NCBI GenBank assembly: GCA_012523085.1
Contig: JAAYJC010000013.1
Coordinates: 1 to 64,000 of the forward strand
DNA: 64,000 bases
From: Clostridiales bacterium
Lineage (GTDB): Bacteria > Bacillota > Clostridia > Oscillospirales > Oscillospiraceae
Direction of reading: 5' to 3'
Position numbers and translations under genes: made by a program. The stretch's first letter is position 1; each line of letters begins with the position of its first letter. Of the stretch, positions 44,701-53,073 are shown piece after piece. Below the pieces are notes generated by a model that worked only from the letters and a program-made list of their open reading frames with translations, was not told the DNA's origin and did no database searches.

Positions 44701-45402
44701 TTAGCGCGCGTCGGCAGCTTTGTTCTTGATGATTGAGAGCTCATGAAAATGATTAACCCTGCCCCAGCGTTTTTTTCCCATATCCTTTTCAAAGTCAATG
44801 TTCTCAATTGTCCAGTTTCCATTTTCGAAAACATGGAGGCTTTTCGGATTGTAGTAAATAACTGTAATTGGTTTGTTTTTAAACAGTTCATAAAGAATCT
44901 GTTCAAACCGCTTTACCCTTTCGGCGGAAAACGGATTGTAGAAATAGAAAACGGTCGCGTCGGGCGGAATATTTGTAATCGCATCGCCTGTGATGATCGA
45001 AACATTCTTGTATTTTGAAAAATGCGATGCGGTCTCTCCGGCGATTTTCGGGTCGAGTTCCAGACCTATTATTTTGTTGTTCATTTTTTTGCTGAGCCAG
45101 AAATTAATCACTCTGCCCTTACCGCAACCGACGTCCACAAGAACGTCGGTTCTCTTGATTTCAATCAGCTTGAAAATCAAATACATCACGGTATAGACCG
45201 TATGATAAATATCATGCGCGCCCATATGACCGAAGTCCGAAGATTTATTACCGGTCAGAAGTCTTCCGCTGTATCTCAGGTCCAGATAGATAGTATATAG
45301 AAATTCACGCAGGATGTAATGAAGCGCACAAAAAAAATAAACAATTGTTTTAAAAAGACCTTCATCGGCAATTCTACATTTTATTCTGAATATTCGATTC
45401 AC
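44701..45402 (-). CDS. Class I SAM-dependent methyltransferase
   Basis: 233 residues from GTG 45402 (AGGAG upstream). A basic N-terminal helix region with some hydrophobic character (about 15-45) precedes a Rossmann methyltransferase domain. Motif I is VDVGCGKGRV (89-98), the acidic end of strand 2 lies in GLELD, and FYFYNPF is the motif IV/post-I equivalent. It resembles the small class I enzymes found near lipid or protein modification genes; the substrate is unknown. Its stop codon abuts palindromic repeat C, and a terminator follows. Confidence 0.85.
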   Translation of the reverse strand: MNRIFRIKCRIADEGLFKTIVYFFCALHYILREFLYTIYLDLRYSGRLLTGNKSSDFGHMGAHDIYHTVYTVMYLIFKLIEIKRTDVLVDVGCGKGRVINFWLSKKMNNKIIGLELDPKIAGETASHFSKYKNVSIITGDAITNIPPDATVFYFYNPFSAERVKRFEQILYELFKNKPITVIYYNPKSLHVFENGNWTIENIDFEKDMGKKRWGRVNHFHELSIIKNKAADAR

Positions 45403-45535
45403 CGGCGACTCCTAAAATGTATTATATCAGTATATGTCAGCATTTATGTTTATATCCACTTTTTATCGGTTTGCCTATCAATCTACCACTGATTTATAAA
45501 AAATATCTGTTCATAATAAAGACGGAGGTATATCA

Positions 45536-46168
45536 ATGAAGATATTAATGAAATGCAAAAAACTGATTGCTTCTTTCCTTATGCTTGCGTTATTGATATT
45601 GCCGATTACGGCTTTTGCACAAAGCGGAACACATACGGTCGTACGGGGCGATACAATGTGGAAGATTGCGGTAAAATACCAAATCGGAATAAGCGAACTG
45701 ATTTCCGCAAATCCGCAAATAAAGAACCCCAATATGATTTATGTCGGACAGAAAATTAGTATTCCCAGTATCGATGATGTAAAAACATTGGAGCAACAAG
45801 TGGTCAATCTTGTCAATCAGCAGAGAGCTAAAAACGGGCTTGCACCATTAAAGGCCAACTGGGAGCTTTGCCGCGTTGCACGCTATAAGTCACAAGATAT
45901 GATCAACAAGCGTTATTTCAGCCATAATTCCCCGACATACGGTTCACCGTTCAAAATGATGGAGAGCTTTGGTATCAGATTTTCGGCGGCGGGCGAGAAT
46001 ATCGCTTACGGACAAAGAACACCGCAGGAAGTGATGAACGCATGGATGAACTCGACGGGACACCGGAGGAATATATTAAGCAATATTTACAATCAGATAG
46101 GCGTAGGTGTGGCAAAAGCATCCAACGGAACTTTCTATTGGACACAACAATTTATTAAATATCCGTAA
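45536..46168 (+). CDS. Secreted LysM-CAP domain protein (YkwD/SafA-like)
   Basis: 210 residues. The signal peptide (1-28, cleavage after AFA) is followed by one LysM repeat (about 32-77, HTVVRGDTMWKIAVKY...IYVGQKISIP). A bacterial CAP/SCP domain (about 85-208) follows, with HNSPTYGSPF, GENIAYGQ and WMNSTGHRRNIL. LysM binds peptidoglycan or spore cortex, while the role of bacterial CAP domains is unsettled. Related proteins (SafA, YkwD) are made during sporulation, which would fit this genome, but no sporulation promoter was identified. ATG follows GGAGG. Confidence 0.92.
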   Translation: MKILMKCKKLIASFLMLALLILPITAFAQSGTHTVVRGDTMWKIAVKYQIGISELISANPQIKNPNMIYVGQKISIPSIDDVKTLEQQVVNLVNQQRAKNGLAPLKANWELCRVARYKSQDMINKRYFSHNSPTYGSPFKMMESFGIRFSAAGENIAYGQRTPQEVMNAWMNSTGHRRNILSNIYNQIGVGVAKASNGTFYWTQQFIKYP

Positions 46169-46303
46169 TTCAGGAAACAAATGAAGCCTTTTTACAAACT
46201 GCTTAAGTCTGATGACCATCATACCAATATAAAAAAACTACTATAAAGCGATACGTCTAAAGACGATGTGCGGAAATGAAAGTTCCATTTTGCGGAAAAA
46301 TGA

Positions 46304-46343
46304 AAACAAACACGGGCGAAAGTAAATCAGCCTGTGTTTGTTT
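46304..46343 (+). terminator. Terminator after the LysM-CAP gene
   Basis: AAACAAACACGGGC (46304-46317) and GCCTGTGTTTGTTT (46330-46343) pair with one wobble and end in a T-rich tail. Confidence 0.7.
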
Positions 46344-46465
46344 ATTAAGATCACATGGCTTTAATCGCCGATAATAAAGTAGAAATGAACGATTAAGTAA
46401 TGCCGCGAATGCAAGTATTTTTCTCTGGTTTCTAATTGTTTATGTTGAATATCAGTACAAATTGA

Positions 46466-46495
46466 TTGTAATGCTTTTCTATTTCGTGATATGAT
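46466..46495 (+). promoter_or_regulatory. Promoter upstream of the pepF leader element
   Basis: TTGTAA (46466-46471), 18 nt, then TATGAT (46490-46495) with the extended -10 TG one base upstream. Transcription would begin about 30 nt before the structured leader. Confidence 0.5.
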
Positions 46496-46534
46496 AATAT
46501 AGTAGCTTAAAAATTCTTTTCTCTTAGGAGGACT

Positions 46535-46681
46535 GCGTGAAATACTTTCACGCATGGAAGAAATCGATTTGGCCGCCAAACATGACGGTAGCCATTTGCT
46601 CCCCGGAGCGAAACAAGTTTCGCACCATCGATTTTTCCTGACTATTTGTGCTGGCCGCTTTGCGGCAGAATGGAGATTAAC
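46535..46681 (+). ncRNA. Structured 147-nt leader element, copy 1 (pepF)
   Basis: The element folds into several helices. A 5' hairpin is GCGTGAAA/TTTCACGC. A long-range stem GGAAGAAATCGAT/ATCGATTTTTCC encloses TGGCCGCC...GGTAGCCA and GCGAAAC/GTTTCGC hairpins. A 3' GCCGCTTTGCGGC hairpin follows, then the GGAG ribosome binding site. An equally long, highly similar copy precedes the alcohol dehydrogenase at 50897. The likeness stops at the start codon. I recognise no known riboswitch class. It could be a cis-regulatory RNA or a mobile repeat that donates a ribosome binding site. Confidence 0.6.
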
Positions 46682-48382
46682 ATGAAGTTTCAGGATATGC
46701 CTTATGCACGGCCGGATATCGAACAGGCAAAGCAGCTTTTTTCGGAGTTGACGGAAAGCTTGAAAAGCGCTTCAAGTTTTGAAAAGGCTGAGGATGTATT
46801 TCTGGCCGTAGATGAGGAATACCGGCATTTTGCTACCTTGGCGAGCTTGGTTTATATCAGACACGAAATCGATACACGAGATTCGTTTTATGATGAAGCG
46901 CAAAAGTTTTTCGACGAGATTTCACCGGTATTGGAGGAGTACATGCAAAACTGGTCTTTGGCATTGCTGGAATCTCCGTTTCGTCCGCAGTTTGAAGAAA
47001 AGTATGGTAAACTGATGTTCCTCAACACAGAAATCGAATTGAAGACCTTTTCGCCTGAAATTATTTCGGATATGCAGCAGGAAAACGCATTGGTGACCGA
47101 ATATTCAAAACTGCTCGCTTCGGCTCAGATTCCGTTTGAAAATCAAGTATACACGCTATCTCAGCTTTCTCCGTTCAAGCAGGATCCGGATGATAAACGG
47201 CGGCATCAGGCATGGAAAGCAGAGGCTGGTTTCTATGCGCAAAACAGCCAATCGCTTGACAGGATTTATGATGAGTTGGTTGTATTGCGTGACAAGATGG
47301 CAAAAAAACTCGGTTATGAAAATTATATCGAGCTTGGATACTACCGGATGACCCGTAACGATTATACAAAGGAAGACATTGAAAGCTTCAGAGCGGCCGT
47401 AAGACGTTATCTTGTGCCCTTGGCTGACGGTATATACCGCAGGCAAGCCGAGAGACTGGGAAAGACTTATCCAATGAATTTTACCGATAACGCGTTGGCC
47501 TTTAGAAGCGGTAACCCGAAGCCTAACGGAACATCAGAGGATATTCTGGCGCACGGCAAGGTGTTTTACCACGATCTGTCCCGGGAAACCGGGGAGTTTA
47601 TCGACTTTATGTATGATAATGGGCTGCTGGATGTATTGAGCAAAACCGGCAAGGCGGGAGGCGGCTTCTGCACATCGCTTCCCGACTATCAATCGCCATT
47701 CATATTCGCAAACTTCAACGGCACCTCGGATGATGTCGAGGTAATCACACATGAAGCAGGTCATGCCTTTGCCGGATATTTGGCCAGAGATATCGTACCG
47801 TTTAAGCTTCAGAGCCCGACGGCGGAAGCCTGCGAGGTTCACTCCATGTCTATGGAGTTTTTTGCTTGGCCTTGGAGCGAGGGATTTTTCGGAAACGATA
47901 CGAAGAAATTCAAATATACTCATTTGGCGGGTGCCTTGACCTTCATCCCATACGGTACAATGGTCGATCATTTTCAGCATCTGGTTTTTGAAAAACCGGA
48001 AATGTCGCCGCAGCAGAGACATGATGCATGGAAGGAACTGCTCGGAATCTATATGCCGTGGATGAGACTGGATGAATTGCCCTTTTACGGTGAAGCCAAG
48101 GGCTGGCAGCGTCAGATTCATATTTATCAGGTGCCGTTTTACTATATTGACTACTGCCTCGCGCAGACAGTTGCGCTTCAATTTTGGGACTTGATGATGA
48201 AAGATAATAAAGCCGCATGGGATGCCTATATGCGGTATACGCGACCGGGTGGGACAAAACTTTTCACCGAGTTGGTTGCGCATGCCGGTCTTGACACGCC
48301 TTTCGGAGACGAGGCGCTGAAAAATGTTTGCGATACGGCAAAAAAGTGGCTGGAAACCTATGATCTCGGCGGAATTGTATAG
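46682..48382 (+). CDS. M3 family oligoendopeptidase (PepF-like)
   Basis: 566 residues from ATG 46682, placed 6 nt after GGAG; the frame opening at 46646 runs through the leader element. The zinc site HEAGH (357-361) with a downstream Glu (SPTAEACEVHSMSMEFF) is that of thimet-type M3 peptidases, and the length fits oligoendopeptidase F. It should cleave peptides of roughly 7-17 residues in the cytoplasm. It heads a run pepF, PHP phosphoesterase, MATE exporter with gaps of 36 and 65 nt. Expression is probably influenced by the structured leader. Confidence 0.92.
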   Translation: MKFQDMPYARPDIEQAKQLFSELTESLKSASSFEKAEDVFLAVDEEYRHFATLASLVYIRHEIDTRDSFYDEAQKFFDEISPVLEEYMQNWSLALLESPFRPQFEEKYGKLMFLNTEIELKTFSPEIISDMQQENALVTEYSKLLASAQIPFENQVYTLSQLSPFKQDPDDKRRHQAWKAEAGFYAQNSQSLDRIYDELVVLRDKMAKKLGYENYIELGYYRMTRNDYTKEDIESFRAAVRRYLVPLADGIYRRQAERLGKTYPMNFTDNALAFRSGNPKPNGTSEDILAHGKVFYHDLSRETGEFIDFMYDNGLLDVLSKTGKAGGGFCTSLPDYQSPFIFANFNGTSDDVEVITHEAGHAFAGYLARDIVPFKLQSPTAEACEVHSMSMEFFAWPWSEGFFGNDTKKFKYTHLAGALTFIPYGTMVDHFQHLVFEKPEMSPQQRHDAWKELLGIYMPWMRLDELPFYGEAKGWQRQIHIYQVPFYYIDYCLAQTVALQFWDLMMKDNKAAWDAYMRYTRPGGTKLFTELVAHAGLDTPFGDEALKNVCDTAKKWLETYDLGGIV

Positions 48383-48418
48383 TATTCTCGTGCAGTCACC
48401 GGCGAAAGGATGATGCTG

Positions 48419-49252
48419 ATGGAACAGATCGACCTGCATATACACACTTCGGCGTCTGACGGAACACTTTCTCCTCAGGAAGTTGTTTCTCGGGCGCAAG
48501 CAAAGGGCTTGAAAGCGGTTGCGATCACTGACCATGATACTGTTCGCGGCATCATCCCTTCCGAAGGCCCGCTCGAGGTGATACCGGGAATTGAACTGTC
48601 GGCAGAACACGAAGGCAAAGAGATTCATGTTCTGGGATATTTCATCAATCCGTTTTCAAAAGAGCTCAATGACGAGCTTAAAGCGGTTGTTGATGGCAGG
48701 AATCAACGAAACGAGAGCATTATTCTGCGTATGGCGGCAGACGGCTATATGGTTTCTGTGGTGGAAATCAATGAAAAGTATCCGAACGCTGTGATTGGAA
48801 GACCGCATATCGCTGCCGAGTTGGTTGAAAAGGGGTATGCACCGACGATTAAACATGCTTTCAATGAATTCTTGGGTCAGGGAAGACCGTATTATTTGCC
48901 AAGAATATATCTGCCTTTTGATAGAGCAGTAGAGCTAATTCGCAATGCCGGCGGTATATCGGTATTGGCTCATCCAATGCAGTACCGATATGACGAAAGT
49001 GAGCTTTTGCAGCTTATTGTACGTCTTAAAGAAGCTGGCGTTTGGGGTCTTGAAGCCTACCACCCGTCCCATTTGCCTGAGGATACGGTTAAGATAAGGA
49101 CGGTTGCTGAGAAATTCAACATGGCCATAACCGGAGGCAGCGATTTTCATGGAGGAAATCTTGAGGGGATAGATATTGGTTGTATGGCTGTGCCTGCAAA
49201 TATACTCGATTCACTCAAATTAGCGGCCGGTGATAATGCAGGGGACGCATAA
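48419..49252 (+). CDS. PHP-domain phosphoesterase (TrpH/YciV-like)
   Basis: 277 residues from ATG 48419, with AAAGG about 9 nt upstream; ATG 48410 is too close to that site. The PHP metal-binding motifs are DLHIHTSASDGTLSP, TDHDTV, PGIELSAE, VLAHP and GSDFHG. This set matches 3',5'-nucleotide bisphosphate phosphatase RNase AM/TrpH, which removes phosphate from pAp or trims short RNAs. It lies 36 nt after pepF and is probably co-transcribed. Confidence 0.9.
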   Translation: MEQIDLHIHTSASDGTLSPQEVVSRAQAKGLKAVAITDHDTVRGIIPSEGPLEVIPGIELSAEHEGKEIHVLGYFINPFSKELNDELKAVVDGRNQRNESIILRMAADGYMVSVVEINEKYPNAVIGRPHIAAELVEKGYAPTIKHAFNEFLGQGRPYYLPRIYLPFDRAVELIRNAGGISVLAHPMQYRYDESELLQLIVRLKEAGVWGLEAYHPSHLPEDTVKIRTVAEKFNMAITGGSDFHGGNLEGIDIGCMAVPANILDSLKLAAGDNAGDA

Positions 49253-49317
49253 TTCTTGCATGTTTGCTCTGATTCCTATATAGTAGTGCATATAAATTAA
49301 AAGCAGATGGTATTGAA

Positions 49318-50688
49318 TTGAATAACAAGCAAAACGACTTTACAATGGGGAGCCTTGCCGGCAACATTTTAAGGCTTTCCGGACCAATGACGCTGGCTTT
49401 GTTGATTAATCTTCTGTACAGCGTGGTAGACCGGATGTATATCGGACACATGGCATACGAGGGACGAATTGCGCTGACAGGCATCGGACTGGCTTTTCCG
49501 ATCATAGCGATTATTACCGCCTTTCAGAGTCTTTGCTCAATGGGCGGAGCTCCGCTGCTCTCGATTGCGCGCGGAGAGGGGGATGATAAACGCGCGGAAC
49601 TGATTATGGGAAATTCATTTGCGATGCTCGTGGGATTCGGCATAATATTGACTGTTCTGGGTTTTATCTTCAAGGCTCCAGTTCTTCGTCTCATCGGCGC
49701 AAGCGACAACACATTCGGGTACGCGAACGATTATTTGACGATTTATCTGATAGGTACGGTTTTTGTGATGATCAGCCTGGGCATGAACCCTTTCATCAAT
49801 GCCCAAGGCTTTGCAAAAACGGGTATGTTCACCGTACTCATCGGCGCGGTTACCAATATAGTGTTGGATCCGGTGTTTATCTTCGCATTGAATATGGGTG
49901 TAAAAGGTGCGGCGCTGGCAACCGTCATAGCGCAGTGCATATCCGCAGTTTGGGTTTTTCGGTTTTTGACCGGAAAGAAGGCCATACTAAAGCTGCGTCC
50001 TAATAATCTGCGGCTTCGGGTGCGAGTTGTTTCTCGAACGCTCTCTTTGGGACTCACCGGATTCACAATGGCAATAACAAACAGTGCCGTAAGCATTCTT
50101 TATAATTCTACGCTGAGAAACTTGGGCGGCGATGTTTATGTGGGCGCGATGACCGTGATCAACTCTGTCCGTGAAATCGTACATATGCCGCTGTCGGGCC
50201 TGATGGGCGGGGCGCAACCTGTGCTCGGTTATAATTATGGCGCAAAAGAGTATATGCGCGTTCGTGAAGGCATAAAAATCCAGACTATGATCAGCATTGT
50301 TTATACGGTAATGGTATCAGCGATCATACTGGCTGTCCCGCAGCTATTTATACGGATATTCAATACTGATCGGGAACTTCTGGCTGTCGGCATTCCGGCG
50401 ATTCGGGCATTTTTCTGTGCTTTTTTTATGATGGCGTTTCAAATTGCGGGACAAAATGCCTTTATTTCTTTGGGCAAAGCAAAGGAGGCGGTTTTTTTCT
50501 CTCTTTTCAGAAAAGTGATCATTTTAATCCCGCTTATCCTGTTTATGCCGACAATCACCGGGATGGGCACTGACGGCATTTTTCTGGCCGAACCGTTATC
50601 GGATATTGTCGGAGGAATTGCTTGCTTCAGCACGATGATGTTTACCGTTTATCGAAGGCTGAAGACGCTGGAAGAACAGAAACGATGA
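49318..50688 (+). CDS. MATE family efflux transporter
   Basis: 456 residues with twelve membrane helices in two repeats. The N-terminus FTMGSLAGNILRLSGPMTLALLINLLYSVVDRMYIGH is typical of clostridial MATE proteins of the DinF/NorM relatives. The start is uncertain: TTG 49318 has only a weak GATGG upstream, and ATG 49345 is an alternative. It is the third gene of the pepF run. The exported compound is unknown. It is only distantly like the MATE protein at 7699, so the two are not a recent duplication. Confidence 0.9.
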   Translation: MNNKQNDFTMGSLAGNILRLSGPMTLALLINLLYSVVDRMYIGHMAYEGRIALTGIGLAFPIIAIITAFQSLCSMGGAPLLSIARGEGDDKRAELIMGNSFAMLVGFGIILTVLGFIFKAPVLRLIGASDNTFGYANDYLTIYLIGTVFVMISLGMNPFINAQGFAKTGMFTVLIGAVTNIVLDPVFIFALNMGVKGAALATVIAQCISAVWVFRFLTGKKAILKLRPNNLRLRVRVVSRTLSLGLTGFTMAITNSAVSILYNSTLRNLGGDVYVGAMTVINSVREIVHMPLSGLMGGAQPVLGYNYGAKEYMRVREGIKIQTMISIVYTVMVSAIILAVPQLFIRIFNTDRELLAVGIPAIRAFFCAFFMMAFQIAGQNAFISLGKAKEAVFFSLFRKVIILIPLILFMPTITGMGTDGIFLAEPLSDIVGGIACFSTMMFTVYRRLKTLEEQKR

Positions 50689-50733
50689 AAACTGCTTAAG
50701 AGCCAAGACATGGCAGATATGAGCATTACGCAT

Positions 50734-50739
50734 TATAAT
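50734..50739 (+). promoter_or_regulatory. -10 box directly upstream of leader copy 2
   Basis: A perfect TATAAT lies 10 nt before the structured element, so transcription would start a few bases before its first hairpin. No good -35 hexamer is visible. Confidence 0.4.
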
Positions 50740-50749
50740 AAAGAGGTTA

Positions 50750-50896
50750 GCGTGAAAAACCTTTCACGCACGGAAGAAATCGATTTGGCCGCCAAATATG
50801 ACGGCGGCCATTTGCTCCCCAGCGCGAAACAAGTTTCGCACAATCGATTTTTCCTGACTATTTGTACCGCCGCTTCGCGGCAGAATGGAGGTTAAT
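50750..50896 (+). ncRNA. Structured 147-nt leader element, copy 2 (alcohol dehydrogenase)
   Basis: Same length and helix order as the element at 46535. Differences fall mostly in loops or preserve pairing: TGGCCGCC now pairs perfectly with GGCGGCCA, and the last hairpin reads GCCGCTTCGCGGC. The CAGAATGGAGG ribosome binding site at its 3' end is shared. A one-base difference near the 3' hairpin shifts the reading frame between copies, which argues against a conserved peptide. Confidence 0.6.
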
Positions 50897-52051
50897 ATGT
50901 TTCGTCAGTATTCACAGCCTGCGCCGGTGATTTACGGGTGCGGTGCGATACAGATTCTCGGCGAGAAGATTAAAGAGCTTGGATGCAAAAAGGTTCTGTG
51001 CGTGTATGATTCCGGAATCGAGAAGGCCGGGATCATTGATAAGGCGATTGCAAGCATAAAGGCCGCTGGAATCGATTATGCCCTTTTTGGCGGTGTGGTA
51101 TCGGATCCATCCGATGAGGTGGTTGACAAAGGGGGAGCCGTTGCGCTTCGGGAAAAGATAGACTGCGTGGCGGGGATCGGAGGCGGGAGCAGCATGGATG
51201 CCGCCAAAGCAATTTCTATTCTCATTCACAACCCGGGACCGGCGAGAACGTATATTCAGGCAAAGCCGATAACAGTTAATACAAAAGCACCGGTTATTCT
51301 AGTTCCGACATCCGCTGGGACCGGCAGCGAGGTCACAAAAGTCGCCGTTATATCACGGCCTGATAAAAACGCAAAGTGGAGTGTTTTTATCAATACCACT
51401 TTAGCGATCGTTGATCCGGAGCTCACGGTTACTCTACCGAAATTCGAAACGGTAAATACGGGACTGGACGCGTTTTCGCATGCCGCTGAAGCGATGACAT
51501 GCATAAACTGGAATCCGCATTCTGATCTCGTTGGTGAGGCGGCCATCAGAAAGATAACGGCAAATCTGCTTATCGCATATAATGAGCCTGATAATCTTGA
51601 AGCCCGGTCTGAAATGGCTCTGGCGGCCAACTGGGCGGGCCTTGCATTTAATGACCCGATCACACATGTGGGGCATGCCGTTGCCGATGCCTTTTCCTGT
51701 CACTTTCATACACCCCATGGCCTGAATTGTGCATTGGCACTCCCGGAAACAATGGCGCTTGTCGCTCCGGCCATGCCTGAGCGCATGGCGATCATAGCAA
51801 ACGCGATGGGGCTTATTGTCAAGGGAAATGAGAGCGGCGCCGAGCTCGGACGAATGGTGGCGGACGGTGTCCGCGGTCTGATGCGGCTGATGAACATGAA
51901 GTCTCTGGAGGCAATGGGTTACACAAGAGAAAAGGTGCTCAGCCTGGCACCCGATGTTATGAGCAATCACCTGGCCTCATATTGCCCTGTTCAGATAACG
52001 GAAGATGTAGCGCACGGCCTTCTGGGCAGGGTCTACGACACATACCGATAA
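50897..52051 (+). CDS. Iron-containing alcohol dehydrogenase
   Basis: 384 residues from ATG 50897 after ATGGAGG. The NAD(P)-binding GGGSSMD is at 95-101. The metal ligands D191, H195, H260 and H274 lie in DAFSHAAEAM and HVGHAVADAFSCHFHTPHG, the complete set of group III dehydrogenases. The family oxidises alcohols or reduces aldehydes such as butanal, 1,3-propanediol or lactaldehyde; the substrate is not readable. It has its own structured leader, so it is regulated apart from the MATE gene upstream. A terminator follows. Confidence 0.92.
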   Translation: MFRQYSQPAPVIYGCGAIQILGEKIKELGCKKVLCVYDSGIEKAGIIDKAIASIKAAGIDYALFGGVVSDPSDEVVDKGGAVALREKIDCVAGIGGGSSMDAAKAISILIHNPGPARTYIQAKPITVNTKAPVILVPTSAGTGSEVTKVAVISRPDKNAKWSVFINTTLAIVDPELTVTLPKFETVNTGLDAFSHAAEAMTCINWNPHSDLVGEAAIRKITANLLIAYNEPDNLEARSEMALAANWAGLAFNDPITHVGHAVADAFSCHFHTPHGLNCALALPETMALVAPAMPERMAIIANAMGLIVKGNESGAELGRMVADGVRGLMRLMNMKSLEAMGYTREKVLSLAPDVMSNHLASYCPVQITEDVAHGLLGRVYDTYR

Positions 52052-52054
52052 CGG

Positions 52055-52070
52055 TATAGTACTGTTCTCC
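52055..52070. repeat. Palindromic 3'-end repeat, half copy D
   Basis: TATAGTACTGTTCTCC matches the left arm of copies A and C (ATAGTACTGTTCTTC in C). It begins 3 nt after the dehydrogenase stop. No matching right arm follows. Confidence 0.5.
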
Positions 52071-52086
52071 TCCAATAGTATGTACG

Positions 52087-52117
52087 AACCAGGCGCAGTA
52101 GCCGACTGTGCCTGGTT
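52087..52117 (+). terminator. Terminator after the alcohol dehydrogenase
   Basis: AACCAGGCGCA (52087-52097) and TGTGCCTGGTT (52107-52117) pair through one wobble and run into TTGTTTAATT. Confidence 0.7.
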
Positions 52118-52285
52118 TGTTTAATTGCCAAAAGCGGTCAGGTATAACTGTATCGCGACAGCGATGTTATGTTAACAAACTTATGTAAACACGTTGATTT
52201 CTGCCCGTGTATTCACCATTCTGCGTTCTGCGTTTTTGCCTGCAATATAACAGGTTTTTAATGTCGTGGCATTTGTTTCGTTTTT

Positions 52286-52319
52286 TATAATGCTGCTCTT
52301 CAATTTAATCGGTGGACAG
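52286..52319. repeat. Dispersed palindromic 3'-end repeat, copy E
   Basis: TATAATGCTGCTCTTC followed by AATTTAATCGG aligns with the reverse complement of copy A at about 27 of 36 positions. It overlaps the last five codons and stop of the MBL-fold gene, so the repeat contributes coding sequence. Confidence 0.55.
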
Positions 52320-53054
52320 AATAAACCGTTCTCCCCGATGCGATATCCTGACGATGTTATTATAATAATCTTCAGGAGAGAGGTCTAAAAACAGCTTGTC
52401 AAAAAACAAAAAATCCGTTCCGAAGTGCATGGGAAAGACTGTCTTTGAATTGGTTCGGCGCATGAAATAATCAAGGCCCCAAAGATACTCCCGGTTCAGG
52501 CGCGGATCAACCGGAATAAACGCGATATCTATTTTTTCATTTTCCAGCAAGTCAATCTGCGCTTTATATTCCCGTGCCATTGCCCGATTGTCCGATTCCG
52601 GTTCGCCTTCCCAGTGCCACCAGTTCAAGTCGCCTGCGTGATAAATCGTCAAACCATCGGCTTTTACCAGAAAAGCGACGCCCTCATCGGTGGATTTTAA
52701 TGTGCGTATTTGTATGTCGCCGAGGTTATAAGACCGATTGGGAAATACGATAGCTGCATTCGGGATTTCCTTGGTAAGAGGGATATCGAAAGACAAAAAA
52801 AGGCGCAGGTTATGAATTATCGGGCTCCAGGTCAGGATCTCTGGAATGAAATGATCCGGGTGGGCGTGAGAAGCGAAGACTGAGACATTTAAACCGGAAA
52901 GGGTAACAGGATCAATGATACCGGCGTTCAAACCGTATGATGTATCGGCAGGATTGGCATTGCAGTAATCAAAAATAAAAAAATGCTCTGCGGTTTGTAC
53001 AGTAAAACCGCTGTTGAAAAGATAGTGAATTTCCGCACTGTATTTTTTGTCCAT
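52305..53054 (-). CDS. MBL-fold metal-dependent hydrolase
   Basis: 249 residues; ATG follows GGAGG. The metallo-beta-lactamase motif HAHPDH appears near residues 61-66, YHAGDLNWWHW supplies the later His/Asp ligands, and FPMHFG is the last His. It resembles the UlaG-like/YtnP-like single-domain hydrolases. It lies 19 nt after the unknown gene in what looks like a long minus-strand operon. Its last codons overlap palindromic repeat E. Confidence 0.88.
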   Translation of the reverse strand: MDKKYSAEIHYLFNSGFTVQTAEHFFIFDYCNANPADTSYGLNAGIIDPVTLSGLNVSVFASHAHPDHFIPEILTWSPIIHNLRLFLSFDIPLTKEIPNAAIVFPNRSYNLGDIQIRTLKSTDEGVAFLVKADGLTIYHAGDLNWWHWEGEPESDNRAMAREYKAQIDLLENEKIDIAFIPVDPRLNREYLWGLDYFMRRTNSKTVFPMHFGTDFLFFDKLFLDLSPEDYYNNIVRISHRGERFILSTD

Positions 53055-53073
53055 ATCGGTTGTTCCTCCGGTG

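Noticed and set aside
50710..50895. Frame encoding 61 residues across leader copy 2, with similar peptide potential in copy 1
   Set aside because: The peptide similarity comes from nucleotide similarity of the structured element. A one-base difference near the 3' hairpin shifts the frame between copies, and the conserved features are base-paired helices.
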